DNA of 6,826 bases from Thermoprotei archaeon (GCA_021158375.1 JAGGUS010000158.1:1-6826), one strand, 5' to 3'. Positions 1-6,483 are shown, counted from the stretch's first letter. Program-made: numbers and translations. The notes: generated from the sequence alone by a model not told the origin.

Positions 1-557
1 GTATAATATGTCTTTATTAGATCAGCTCCGCTTTCAGCTGCAGCACGGGCACCGTATCGGACTATTTCAACATCATATCTATTCTTGATGGCAGGGCCTC
101 TAGGATACGCTAATTGTAGACATGGCAGACCATAATATTCTGCAGCAGATTTCACATCAACCCATAGCCTTAACATATGATCTTCGAATTCGCTTCCCCA
201 GTATACTGTAGCAGCTATTGCATCTGCACCAAGAGATATAGCTTCTTCGACAGTTCCAAATGGGCTTTGAAGATGTCTAGTATCCTCAGGTCGCAAAATA
301 GTTTTGCTAGTTACTTTCACTATTAATGATGTCTTATTTCCCCATATATCACCTGTAAGAGCTGCCATGCCGGGAAGCATCATTACACTATCAACCACAT
401 CTACCACTTTACTAAGGATCTTCCTTGGATTAACATACATTTCGGGAAAATCGCTTGGGCCATGTTCTACGCCATGATCAAACGCAAATATTACTGCCTT
501 ACCATCCTTTAAAATACGCCTTAGCCTAATCGTCTTCCCTACATGGGCATACGACAT
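1..557 (-). CDS. DhnA-type class I aldolase (fructose-bisphosphate aldolase or ADH synthase), 3'-truncated by window edge
   Basis: My own translation of the minus strand gives an open frame of 185 codons from ATG at 557 to the left edge. It carries the hallmarks of the archaeal class I aldolase/DhnA family, a cytoplasmic Schiff-base TIM-barrel enzyme. AFDHGVEHGP contains D27, the conserved phosphate/active-site Asp region. AYPRG contains Y151, the expected general acid. DLIKTYY contains K182, the expected Schiff-base lysine. The Y-to-K spacing of 31 equals that of Thermoproteus tenax aldolase (Y146/K177 as I recall). The family is about 260-280 residues long, so about 80 C-terminal residues lie outside the window. 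Members either split or form fructose 1,6-bisphosphate in glycolysis/gluconeogenesis, or make the aminodideoxyheptulosonate precursor of aromatic amino acids; the visible part does not decide which. ATG at 557 is favoured by GGTGA at 563-567; in-frame GTG (566) and TTG (569) lie just upstream. Confidence 0.9.
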   Translation of the reverse strand, partial: MSYAHVGKTIRLRRILKDGKAVIFAFDHGVEHGPSDFPEMYVNPRKILSKVVDVVDSVMMLPGMAALTGDIWGNKTSLIVKVTSKTILRPEDTRHLQSPFGTVEEAISLGADAIAATVYWGSEFEDHMLRLWVDVKSAAEYYGLPCLQLAYPRGPAIKNRYDVEIVRYGARAAAESGADLIKTYY

Positions 558-585
558 TTTATTCACCAATACATTCTTGTTATTA

Positions 586-596
586 GAAATATATAA
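586..596 (-). promoter_or_regulatory. Predicted TATA box of the aldolase gene
   Basis: On the minus strand the stretch reads TTATATATTTC. It is centred about 26 bp before position 565, which would give a very short leader of about 8 nt containing GGTGA (567-563) before ATG 557. The position fits an archaeal TBP site. The start site itself is inferred. Confidence 0.5.
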
Positions 597-650
597 TAGT
601 TGTAGTTATTATTTTACTTGTTAGAACCAGATGATGTTCAATAATATTGT

Positions 651-682
651 GAGGATTGCACAGTTACGTAGTACAATTCCTC
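651..682. repeat. Imperfect inverted repeat
   Basis: GAGGATTG (651-658) faces CAATTCCTC (674-682). The arms pair as GAGGA/TCCTC plus TTG/CAA with a single bulged base. The loop is about 15 nt. It could be an operator or an RNA hairpin; no run of T follows directly, so a terminator is unlikely. Confidence 0.35.
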
Positions 683-753
683 TAAAATAGTTAAAATAAC
701 TCAAGAGGATAACTTATGCATTTGCATCGCTTATTGGATGATCACTAATAAGC

Positions 754-776
754 TATATTTAGATCTATTAAATATA
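754..776. repeat. 8-bp perfect inverted repeat in AT-rich DNA
   Basis: TATATTTA (754-761) and TAAATATA (769-776) are exact reverse complements separated by GATCTAT. A further inverted copy, ATATTTAAT at 795-803, pairs with ATTAAATAT at 767-775. In DNA this AT-rich, such symmetry can occur by chance; it could also be bidirectional TATA elements. Confidence 0.35.
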
Positions 777-880
777 CAATGGGAATATAAATACATATTT
801 AATATAAGTTATTTAATTCCTATGATACAAAATGTATTGAATTTGATTTTGTGAAATTAGAATTGGATAGAAAGCCTTAC

Positions 881-919
881 TGAATTTACTGCTAGCCACT
901 AGCGGACTACTGAAATTCA
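881..919. repeat. Nested dyad (double stem) upstream of URO-D gene
   Basis: An outer arm TGAATTT (881-887) pairs exactly with AAATTCA (913-919). Inside it GCTAG (891-895) pairs with CTAGC (899-903) around a 3-nt loop. TACTGAA also recurs directly at 878-884 and 908-914. The dyad ends about 40 bp before the predicted TATA box of the URO-D gene, a plausible place for an activator or regulator site. The function is inferred. Confidence 0.4.
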
Positions 920-956
920 CCACCTTTCAAAATTGCGAGAGAGTTGCATTAGAATT

Positions 957-970
957 AAAAGCTTTAATTA
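957..970 (+). promoter_or_regulatory. Predicted BRE/TATA box for URO-D family gene
   Basis: TTTAATTA (963-970) is preceded by a purine-rich TAAAAG that could serve as BRE. Its centre lies about 26 bp before G993, so transcription would start at or next to the GTG start codon. This fits a leaderless mRNA and agrees with the lack of any SD motif before 993 or before the alternative ATG at 1020. Confidence 0.5.
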
Positions 971-992
971 AGAAATCACGATAGTTATCTTT

Positions 993-2171
993 GTGGAACC
1001 TTTCAACATTAATAATTACATGAAGATAGTTGAAGAAAATAGGAAAAGATTAGAGAAAATAGTTGAGTTTGAAGAAGCTGATCGAGTTCCCGTCATAATA
1101 GATGTAGGTGGGCCTTATTATGCCAAGATATTTGGTTATACGTTTGCTGAATATTATAGAGATTTAAGTGTCATGCTTGATGTTCAAATAAAGGGAATTA
1201 AATGGCGTCTTAAATGGCTTAAAGATGACCTAGCTCATATAGGTGTATGGCTTGATATAGGTAGTATAGCAGAGGGAATAGTGTTCGACTGTAAAATAGT
1301 CATGCCCGATGATAGGAATCCATGGCATAGTCCATGGATAGTACCACGTATAAAGACGCTAGAGGATATAGACAATTTGGAGATTCCAGATCCATATACT
1401 CATAAAGGGATCAAAGCTTATTATGATAGACTTGAAAAATTTAGGAAGCTTGTTAAGGAATATTATGAAGATTTACCAGTAGGCGGGAGATTACAAATTC
1501 ATCCTCCAGTATCTGCAGCAGGTTCTTTGATGGGACCGGAGAGATTATACTCATGGATTTATAAGTATCCGGACGAGATGCATAAACTCTTTAGGAAATT
1601 AGAAAAGACGTTTGTGGTCTTGCAGGAATTCTACTATGATATAACTGGAGCTGAGCCAAGTAGTTTAGGATTAGCAGATGATCATGCAGGATATCTAAGC
1701 AGGAGGCTATATGAGGAATTCGCAATGCCATATAACCTTAGGTTATATGAACGTTTTGGCAAGAGGTATCGCTCGCTTCATATGGATAGTCATATGGATC
1801 ATATAACAGATATACTAAGGGATGTGTATCGTATCAATTATGCTGATGTCGGTGTAGAGAATGATATAAGGAAAATTGCTGAGGCATTTAAAGGAAAGGT
1901 AGTGTTTAAGGGAAATGCAAATTGGCGTGTTCTTATGAAGAACTATGAGCTAATAGAACTTGAAGTAGAGAAGTGTATATACTATGCAGCACCGGGTGGT
2001 GGCTACATATTTGATAATGGCGGAGAGACGTATGCAGGAGTACCTCCAGATAAGTTAAGATATGAAGTTGAATATGCAAAGAAAGTTGGAAGGTATCCAA
2101 TAAAGGAAGAGAACTTTAAGCATTTAAGTAAGATAAAAATGTTAGACAAGGATATTGATCTTACTGTTTAA
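993..2171 (+). CDS. URO-D superfamily protein (uroporphyrinogen decarboxylase / cobamide methyltransferase-like)
   Basis: The 392-residue product looks like a cytoplasmic TIM-barrel protein of the URO-D superfamily, which holds HemE and corrinoid-dependent methyltransferases such as MtaA. Support: the N-terminal EFEEADRVPV motif (25-34), a LEDIDNLEIPDP segment typical of the family, LADDHAGYLSRRLYEEFAMPY in the middle, and the late GGGYIFDNGG...GVPPDK stretch (335-354). It is not a true HemE: the N-terminal substrate loop with the conserved R-Q-A-G-R is absent. The methyltransferase zinc motif H-x-C near residue 263 is H-M-D here, duplicated as HMDSHMDH (263-270), and the late cysteine ligand is also missing, so classical zinc-thiolate activation of coenzyme M is not expected. 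The substrate is unknown. GTG 993 is chosen because the TATA box fits a leaderless start; ATG 1020 is the alternative and would remove nine residues. The stop overlaps the 3' end of the convergent hydrolase gene by 11 bp. Confidence 0.85.
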   Translation: MEPFNINNYMKIVEENRKRLEKIVEFEEADRVPVIIDVGGPYYAKIFGYTFAEYYRDLSVMLDVQIKGIKWRLKWLKDDLAHIGVWLDIGSIAEGIVFDCKIVMPDDRNPWHSPWIVPRIKTLEDIDNLEIPDPYTHKGIKAYYDRLEKFRKLVKEYYEDLPVGGRLQIHPPVSAAGSLMGPERLYSWIYKYPDEMHKLFRKLEKTFVVLQEFYYDITGAEPSSLGLADDHAGYLSRRLYEEFAMPYNLRLYERFGKRYRSLHMDSHMDHITDILRDVYRINYADVGVENDIRKIAEAFKGKVVFKGNANWRVLMKNYELIELEVEKCIYYAAPGGGYIFDNGGETYAGVPPDKLRYEVEYAKKVGRYPIKEENFKHLSKIKMLDKDIDLTV

Positions 2172-4983
2172 TAGTTATTTCATACCATATTGTCCTGTAT
2201 TCAGGACTTATTTCAAATACTTTGTACTCGCCTTCAGTGCTTACTGGAACTTGTTTCACTCGCGCTCCAGTATTATCTAATGCCCATACCTCTATATCTG
2301 CGGAGGTATGTATCATTATTTTAGCACGAATTCCTTCTGTTAATGTAGGTGTAGCTCCCCAGAGCTTATAACAGGTTATTTTTCCATTAAACCTTGGAAT
2401 GCTGGTTATTTCGGTGGAACCTCTAAGGATCAATTTCTTGCTTTCATAGTCGTATATAGACATACCTTTATTCACAGTATAGCCAGTAGCTATTAGGAGG
2501 AGGTGCTTCCAGTTCGAGAAGCTATCACCATTGATTACATGTATAGCGATAGTGCACCAGCCATCTAAGAGCGTATTCCCTGTCTCTACGATTACATTTC
2601 CAAAGTCATACTTATGACCTCCACAGAATCCTGTAATGACTATGCTCTTTGAAGTATTCACTAGTAATACGCCATTCTTTGGATCGGATACATTCCATAT
2701 GACTTCACCGGTGTCAGATCGATAGATTCCATTTCCAGGTTTCTTTAAGTCCTTAGGACTTAAACTGTGATCTGGCTTAGGACTGTTATTCACTATCAAT
2801 GCGACCTTGTGAATGAGAGGTGCATATTCAGGCATTCCTACATAACTCCCATCGGGCAAGCGCCATGATGAGACTTTGAGGTTCGTTATGAGATCTGTTT
2901 CGTCTTTCTCACTAAGCTCTACGGTTACTAATTCATTAGCAGGTTTTACATCGCCCCTTACGAATATCATATGAGCAGAGATTAATGAGGCCATTTTTAC
3001 GGGATGTTGATCAATATCGAAGTATCCCCTTATCCTTCTAGAATCCCAATCGTCAAGACTACCGTAAGCGAATAGGAATATTCCATCCCAGTCTTGTAGA
3101 GCAGCATAAGTAGCGAGGAATATAGCGGTCTCGCCATCATACATGTTTGGCGCTGGATGGTTGTACTCACTTACAGTATGCGGCTTGCCATAAACGCGTT
3201 TTAAAGCTAACCATGTTATTGTGCTTTCAGTTGGATGATTTACCATTGGTTCATTTATGACATACCAATTTAATGGATCCCATGGTCTACCTGGGAATGC
3301 AGGGTGATGCCAGTATGCATGCGTATCTATTACATCTAACTTAGCTAATATGTTAGGAGTGCCACATCCAACTATAGTGCCTATAATTAAAGCCTTAACG
3401 CCAAGTTCCTTTTTAAGGTAATTATACATATCTAGATAGTAGTCCTCTTCAAGGGCGTATAGGAATTCTATCCAATCCCTTCTAGCATTAGGATTACGCA
3501 TACCGTACTCACGCAAGGTGAAAATGTTAACCGTACCATTCTCTAAGCTCTCTCCCTGCCTTAATGCATACCCCTTAAATGGCCTTAATGAGAAGCCAGC
3601 GAACTGATAGGTCGTTTTAGTTGCTCCTAGGTTTGATATATCGAGGCGAGCATTATCATCAGAACTTGAGGCCATTAAGGCTACTTCGTATTTCTTCCAT
3701 TCAGGGGTGAGCTCTACCTGAACTACCTGCGATAGGGATTGCCAAGGACTATGGGCTTGCTTTAATGAAATGGTTATCGTAGCGCGCTTATATGCCCTTG
3801 CCCAGAACGTAACTAAGTAACCTTTACCAGCTTCAACTTTAATACCAGGATAGTTAAACTGAATGTGCCATGATTCGCTACCGAGTTCTTCTACCTTAAT
3901 TTCTAAAGCACGTCCTTTAACTTCAGAAGGCCCTTCGACAAGCTTGTATGATGCTCGTGCTCCATCATGGATCTCTACATTCCAACCTGTAACGCCATTT
4001 TCAAAATATCCATTGACCAACATCTCTGGACCAAATATTGATTCGCTACCTCCCCACGCTTCGCATAGTTTTTCTGTGGTTCCATACTTCTTTTTTAAGT
4101 ATTCATTCCACTTCTTCTGAAGCTCCTTCTTAAATACATCAGGCAATCTATCTATTACACCACCTAGCCATGAATGTATCAGGCCATGCTCATTTATTAT
4201 TTCTACAAATGCTACTGCTGGGTCTTCTGCGTATGTCATTCCTGTGTATGGATTCTTATGAAGGAGTAGTTGTCTGGCATACTCCTTCTCCAAATCACGA
4301 ACCTTGTCTACGAAGTATCCTAATACATGTTGATCTTTCCAGTCCATTTGGTCTATTTCTTTTGGTAGTCCGTCTGCGCTTGTGAATTTCCTTGATACTA
4401 GGAGGTTTAAGTCAACATAAATACCGTTCTCCTTAAGCTTAGCAATAAAATAATCAAGCCTATCAAGAGCCTCCTTATTTAGGTGTCGCGTATCTTTATA
4501 GCCTTTATCGAAAATATTAAATGAAGCCCAAGGAGCCTCTAGGTGATGAAAGCGTACTATATTTATTCCAAATTTAGCCAACCTAGCAGCTATTTTGTCG
4601 GCATCCTCCTTTCTTGGAAAGGCAGCGCTATCACATATATTTACTCCTAGGAATCGTATTCTCTTGCTGCCTACGTATAAGTGGCCATCAGGACCAACAT
4701 ACACATGACCATACTTACCAGCAGGCCTATCAAGCAAGCCACTTAGACTTACAATAGTATTTGATGAATCATTCCATGGTAGATAGAAGGGGAATAGCTC
4801 TGTTTCTACTTTAGTTCCGGAAGTAGTTTCTTTCGCTCCTGCTCCTTTCATACTTTTCTCCCGTACCTTATTCGTAGGACTAGGCAATATAAGCGTTAAG
4901 AGTATCATGCCTATGAATACAGCAACCATAATAAGTATTCTCCGCGCTCTATAATTCCTCTGCATCACACTTAGTTTATTCAA
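2161..4983 (-). CDS. Extracellular, membrane-anchored clan GH-A (GH5/GH42-like) glycoside hydrolase with inserted CBM4/9-like module
   Basis: The 940-residue product begins with a basic stretch (RNYRARR), a hydrophobic segment at about 16-33 and a polar Ser/Thr/Lys/Gly-rich linker to about 60. This fits a signal peptide or N-terminal anchor that places the enzyme outside the cell; there is no lipobox. The TIM barrel starts near 95. Landmarks are FLGVN (111-115), RFHH with R144 after beta 2, EIINEHG with acid/base E265 after N264, HAYW (555-558), and VSEYNHP with predicted nucleophile E606. The barrel closes with GIFLFAYG (634-641). The two catalytic Glu are 341 residues apart because a beta-sandwich resembling CBM4/9 (about 318-468, starting LVNGYFENG) sits in the loop after beta 4. 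Residues about 683-940 look like accessory beta domains. It probably hydrolyses a beta-linked polysaccharide or oligosaccharide; the substrate is not readable. The TTG start has AGGAT (4991-4987) three bases upstream; ATG 4965 is the alternative and keeps the hydrophobic segment. Confidence 0.85.
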   Translation of the reverse strand: MNKLSVMQRNYRARRILIMVAVFIGMILLTLILPSPTNKVREKSMKGAGAKETTSGTKVETELFPFYLPWNDSSNTIVSLSGLLDRPAGKYGHVYVGPDGHLYVGSKRIRFLGVNICDSAAFPRKEDADKIAARLAKFGINIVRFHHLEAPWASFNIFDKGYKDTRHLNKEALDRLDYFIAKLKENGIYVDLNLLVSRKFTSADGLPKEIDQMDWKDQHVLGYFVDKVRDLEKEYARQLLLHKNPYTGMTYAEDPAVAFVEIINEHGLIHSWLGGVIDRLPDVFKKELQKKWNEYLKKKYGTTEKLCEAWGGSESIFGPEMLVNGYFENGVTGWNVEIHDGARASYKLVEGPSEVKGRALEIKVEELGSESWHIQFNYPGIKVEAGKGYLVTFWARAYKRATITISLKQAHSPWQSLSQVVQVELTPEWKKYEVALMASSSDDNARLDISNLGATKTTYQFAGFSLRPFKGYALRQGESLENGTVNIFTLREYGMRNPNARRDWIEFLYALEEDYYLDMYNYLKKELGVKALIIGTIVGCGTPNILAKLDVIDTHAYWHHPAFPGRPWDPLNWYVINEPMVNHPTESTITWLALKRVYGKPHTVSEYNHPAPNMYDGETAIFLATYAALQDWDGIFLFAYGSLDDWDSRRIRGYFDIDQHPVKMASLISAHMIFVRGDVKPANELVTVELSEKDETDLITNLKVSSWRLPDGSYVGMPEYAPLIHKVALIVNNSPKPDHSLSPKDLKKPGNGIYRSDTGEVIWNVSDPKNGVLLVNTSKSIVITGFCGGHKYDFGNVIVETGNTLLDGWCTIAIHVINGDSFSNWKHLLLIATGYTVNKGMSIYDYESKKLILRGSTEITSIPRFNGKITCYKLWGATPTLTEGIRAKIMIHTSADIEVWALDNTGARVKQVPVSTEGEYKVFEISPEYRTIWYEITIKQ
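2192..2207 (+). terminator. Candidate hairpin terminator after URO-D gene
   Basis: GTCCTG (2192-2197), loop TATT, CAGGAC (2202-2207) form a perfect 6-bp stem, followed by TTATTTC. It starts 20 bp after the URO-D stop and lies inside the coding end of the convergent hydrolase gene, where it encodes part of PEYRT. The following T-run is interrupted, so the terminator role is tentative. Confidence 0.3.
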
Positions 4984-5055
4984 ATTATCCTAAAAACTTT
5001 AGCTGTCATCCCTAAATGTGTCTACATATCTCTGCCTATACTATGTGAAAAATTG

Positions 5056-5064
5056 GGCATAAAA
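5056..5064 (-). promoter_or_regulatory. Weak TATA-like element for the glycoside hydrolase gene
   Basis: The minus strand reads TTTTATGCC here, about 26 bp before a possible start near 5035, which would leave a leader of about 50 nt. Another weak candidate is AGTATAGG at 5043-5036. The box lies in the 136-bp divergent spacer shared with the ferritin-like gene. Confidence 0.25.
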
Positions 5065-5070
5065 GAGCAA

Positions 5071-5100
5071 GATATATTTATTTCATCATGTTATATATAA
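5071..5100 (+). promoter_or_regulatory. Two TATA-like boxes for the ferritin-like gene
   Basis: GATATATTTATTT (5071-5083) and TTATATATAA (5091-5100) both match TATA boxes. The first would start transcription near 5101-5103, giving a leader that includes AAGGGATG. The second would place the start near A5120, giving a leaderless mRNA. One of them is very likely used; the sequence alone does not decide which. Confidence 0.5.
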
Positions 5101-5104
5101 ATCG

Positions 5105-5112
5105 AAGGGATG
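5105..5112 (+). promoter_or_regulatory. SD-like motif that favours ATG 5120
   Basis: AAGGGATG ends seven bases before ATG 5120. This spacing suits ATG better than the TTG codon immediately upstream (5117), and it would be used only if the distal TATA box is active. Confidence 0.4.
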
Positions 5113-5119
5113 TTACTTG

Positions 5120-5407
5120 ATGTCGAAAAATCCATTGGACTATCCTTCTGGAAAGAAGTTTACTAAAGAGGAATTAGCGGAAGCTTTAAGGATGGCCATA
5201 ATTGCAGAATTAGATGCTGTAAATCTCTACATGCAGTTTGCTAGAGCAATAGAAGACGAAAAATACCGTAAGGTATTTGAAGATATAGCAAAGGAAGAGA
5301 AGACGCATGTTGGTGAGTTCTTAGCATTATTGAAGATGTTAGATCCTGAGCAAGCTAAGGAACTAGAGGAAGGAGAAGAAGAGGTAAGAGAGCTAATAGG
5401 TAAATAA
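5120..5407 (+). CDS. EncFtn-like (encapsulated ferritin family) two-helix ferritin-like protein
   Basis: The 95-residue protein is almost entirely helical and charged. Helix 1 spans about 15-44 and carries E30, D32 and Y37 (AELDAVNLY). Helix 2 spans about 47-73 and carries E59, E60 and H63 (KEEKTHVGEF). Then follow LDP and an acidic tail. The spacings E30-Y37 (7), E30-E60 (30) and E60-H63 (3) equal those of the Rhodospirillum rubrum EncFtn ferroxidase site (E32, Y39, E62, H65 as I recall). In that family two subunits pair so that the diiron site forms at the dimer interface; the protein oxidises Fe(II) and passes the mineral to an encapsulin shell. The entry-site acids E31/E34 correspond to A29/D32 here, so entry chemistry may differ. 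No encapsulin gene is in the window, and the tail (EEVRELIGK) is not an obvious cargo-loading peptide. A rubrerythrin-like role in peroxide or iron stress is the alternative. ATG 5120 is preferred over TTG 5117. Confidence 0.8.
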   Translation: MSKNPLDYPSGKKFTKEELAEALRMAIIAELDAVNLYMQFARAIEDEKYRKVFEDIAKEEKTHVGEFLALLKMLDPEQAKELEEGEEEVRELIGK

Positions 5408-5413
5408 TCTACC

Positions 5414-5427
5414 TTTTAAACTTTTTT
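5414..5427 (+). terminator. T-tract terminator for the ferritin-like gene
   Basis: TTTT (5414-5417) and TTTTTT (5422-5427) lie 7-20 bp after the TAA stop. Archaeal transcription commonly ends at such U-tracts without a hairpin. The tract overlaps the last codons of the convergent aldo/keto reductase gene. Confidence 0.45.
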
Positions 5428-6453
5428 AACCAGTTCATCGAGGTATTTGAGGTCGTCATCTTTTAATGTTATTTCAATTGCTTCGATCGCCTCTTCTAGA
5501 TGTTTAAGTTTAGAGACGCTTATTATCGGTACTATAGGTACCTTCCATACGCGTTCCATGTTGATTACCCATGCAAGAGCTAGCTGAGCCGGAGAAATGC
5601 CCTTCTCTCCAGCAAACTCTATGTATTTCAGCATGAATTCGAGGTTTTTATCGGTAAGATAGCGCTTCACAAAGGATTTCATATATGTTGCTCTCGATAG
5701 CGCTGGAATTACCCACTTCCTCTTTTCGACATCAACGTACTTACCAGTTAATAAGCCCTGTGCTAAAGGAGAGTAAGCTGCGATGCCTATTCCATAGCGC
5801 TGAGCTATAGGTATTATATCTTTTTCTATCTGCCTTTCCAATAAATTGTACCTATACTGAAGGACTGTTATAGGCTCTAGGTTTAATCTCTCAGCAACCT
5901 CTATCATTTCTACTAAGTCCGGTGCAGGAATGTTACTAGCCCCTATGTATCTTATCAGTCCTAAATTGACTAATTGAGTAAAAGTACTCATTATTTCTCT
6001 TTTAGGCGTGTCGGGATCATGAATATGCATGTAATAGATATCTACATAGTCCATCTGTAACCTCTTAAGGCTTTCTCTTATTTGCCACATGACGTGCTTT
6101 CTGGAGAGACCAGCACCATTTGGGCCAAGACTCATTCTATTCCCTACTTTGGTCGCAATAACTAACTCTTCCCTATCAATTCCTAGTTCCTTAATTAGTT
6201 TACCTAGAAGACGCTCCGCATTGCCTACATGAGTTAGTGGTACAGGAGATATACCACCATGATATCTATTCGCAGTATCTAAAAATATAACGCCATTATC
6301 GTAAGCAAACTTCAGAACTCTCTTAAACTCAGATTCATCTATTAGATGAGCACCTGCATCGTCTCTTTCAGGAAGACGAGGAAGATGCCATGTGCCAAGA
6401 CATAATGCAGATACTTTAAGTCCTGAATTAGGCGAGAGCTTCTTAAATTTCAT
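5416..6453 (-). CDS. Aldo/keto reductase
   Basis: The 345-residue product (counted from ATG 6453) is a cytoplasmic NAD(P)H-dependent oxidoreductase of the aldo/keto reductase superfamily. The catalytic tetrad is visible: D59 and Y64 in FLDTANRYHGG, K102 in IATKVG, and H143 in YYMHIHDPDTP. Further family motifs are SALCLGTW at the N-terminus, YIGASN, LQYRYNLLER, and AAYSPLAQGLLTGKY, which contacts the cofactor. The length is slightly above the usual 310-330 because of two insertions: an acidic stretch after GTW (about 28-41) and about 10 residues, ISPVPLTHVG (68-77), between the Y64 loop and the NAERLLG helix. The usual late G-x-R cofactor motif is replaced by SVSKLKHLEEA, so cofactor preference is unclear. 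It reduces or oxidises a carbonyl/sugar substrate that cannot be named. ATG 6453 is chosen because GTGAT (6462-6458) sits four bases upstream as SD; GTG 6462 would add three residues in a leaderless mRNA. Confidence 0.9.
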   Translation of the reverse strand: MKFKKLSPNSGLKVSALCLGTWHLPRLPERDDAGAHLIDESEFKRVLKFAYDNGVIFLDTANRYHGGISPVPLTHVGNAERLLGKLIKELGIDREELVIATKVGNRMSLGPNGAGLSRKHVMWQIRESLKRLQMDYVDIYYMHIHDPDTPKREIMSTFTQLVNLGLIRYIGASNIPAPDLVEMIEVAERLNLEPITVLQYRYNLLERQIEKDIIPIAQRYGIGIAAYSPLAQGLLTGKYVDVEKRKWVIPALSRATYMKSFVKRYLTDKNLEFMLKYIEFAGEKGISPAQLALAWVINMERVWKVPIVPIISVSKLKHLEEAIEAIEITLKDDDLKYLDELVKKV

Positions 6454-6483
6454 ATGTATCACTAAGGATATAATCAGGAATTG

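Larger units (their letters stand above)
558..992. other. Intergenic region with AT-rich dyads, divergent promoters at both ends
   Basis: This 435-bp gap separates the divergent aldolase and URO-D genes. Its two ends hold their predicted promoters. The middle has no ORF of meaningful length and no tRNA-like cloverleaf that I can fold. What it does hold: an imperfect dyad at 651-682, a short dyad AGTTA-AAA-TAACT at 689-701, a strong SD-like GAGGAT (705-710) five bases before a ten-codon ORF (716-748), an 8-bp inverted repeat at 754-776, a very AT-rich stretch around 750-850 with TATA-like sequence, and a nested dyad at 881-919. I infer regulatory sequence or decayed DNA. A small RNA cannot be excluded. 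Confidence 0.6.

Noticed and set aside
993..2171. HemE (uroporphyrinogen decarboxylase) as a specific call
   Set aside because: The N-terminal R-Q-A-G-R substrate motif of true HemE is absent; only the superfamily assignment is supported.
3863..4120. 85-codon plus-strand open frame opposite the hydrolase gene
   Set aside because: It lies wholly inside the inserted CBM region and adjoining barrel of the hydrolase on the other strand, has low-complexity Ser/Pro/Phe-rich content, no SD and no family motif. It is a shadow frame.
4170..4385. 71-codon plus-strand open frame opposite the hydrolase gene
   Set aside because: It is antisense to the conserved catalytic region around E265. Its Leu-rich composition comes from the reverse complement of the real codons.
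5084..5090. C-box-like ATGATGA on the minus strand, suggesting a C/D box RNA
   Set aside because: No CTGA D box or second C'/D' pair lies within 70 nt in the right direction.
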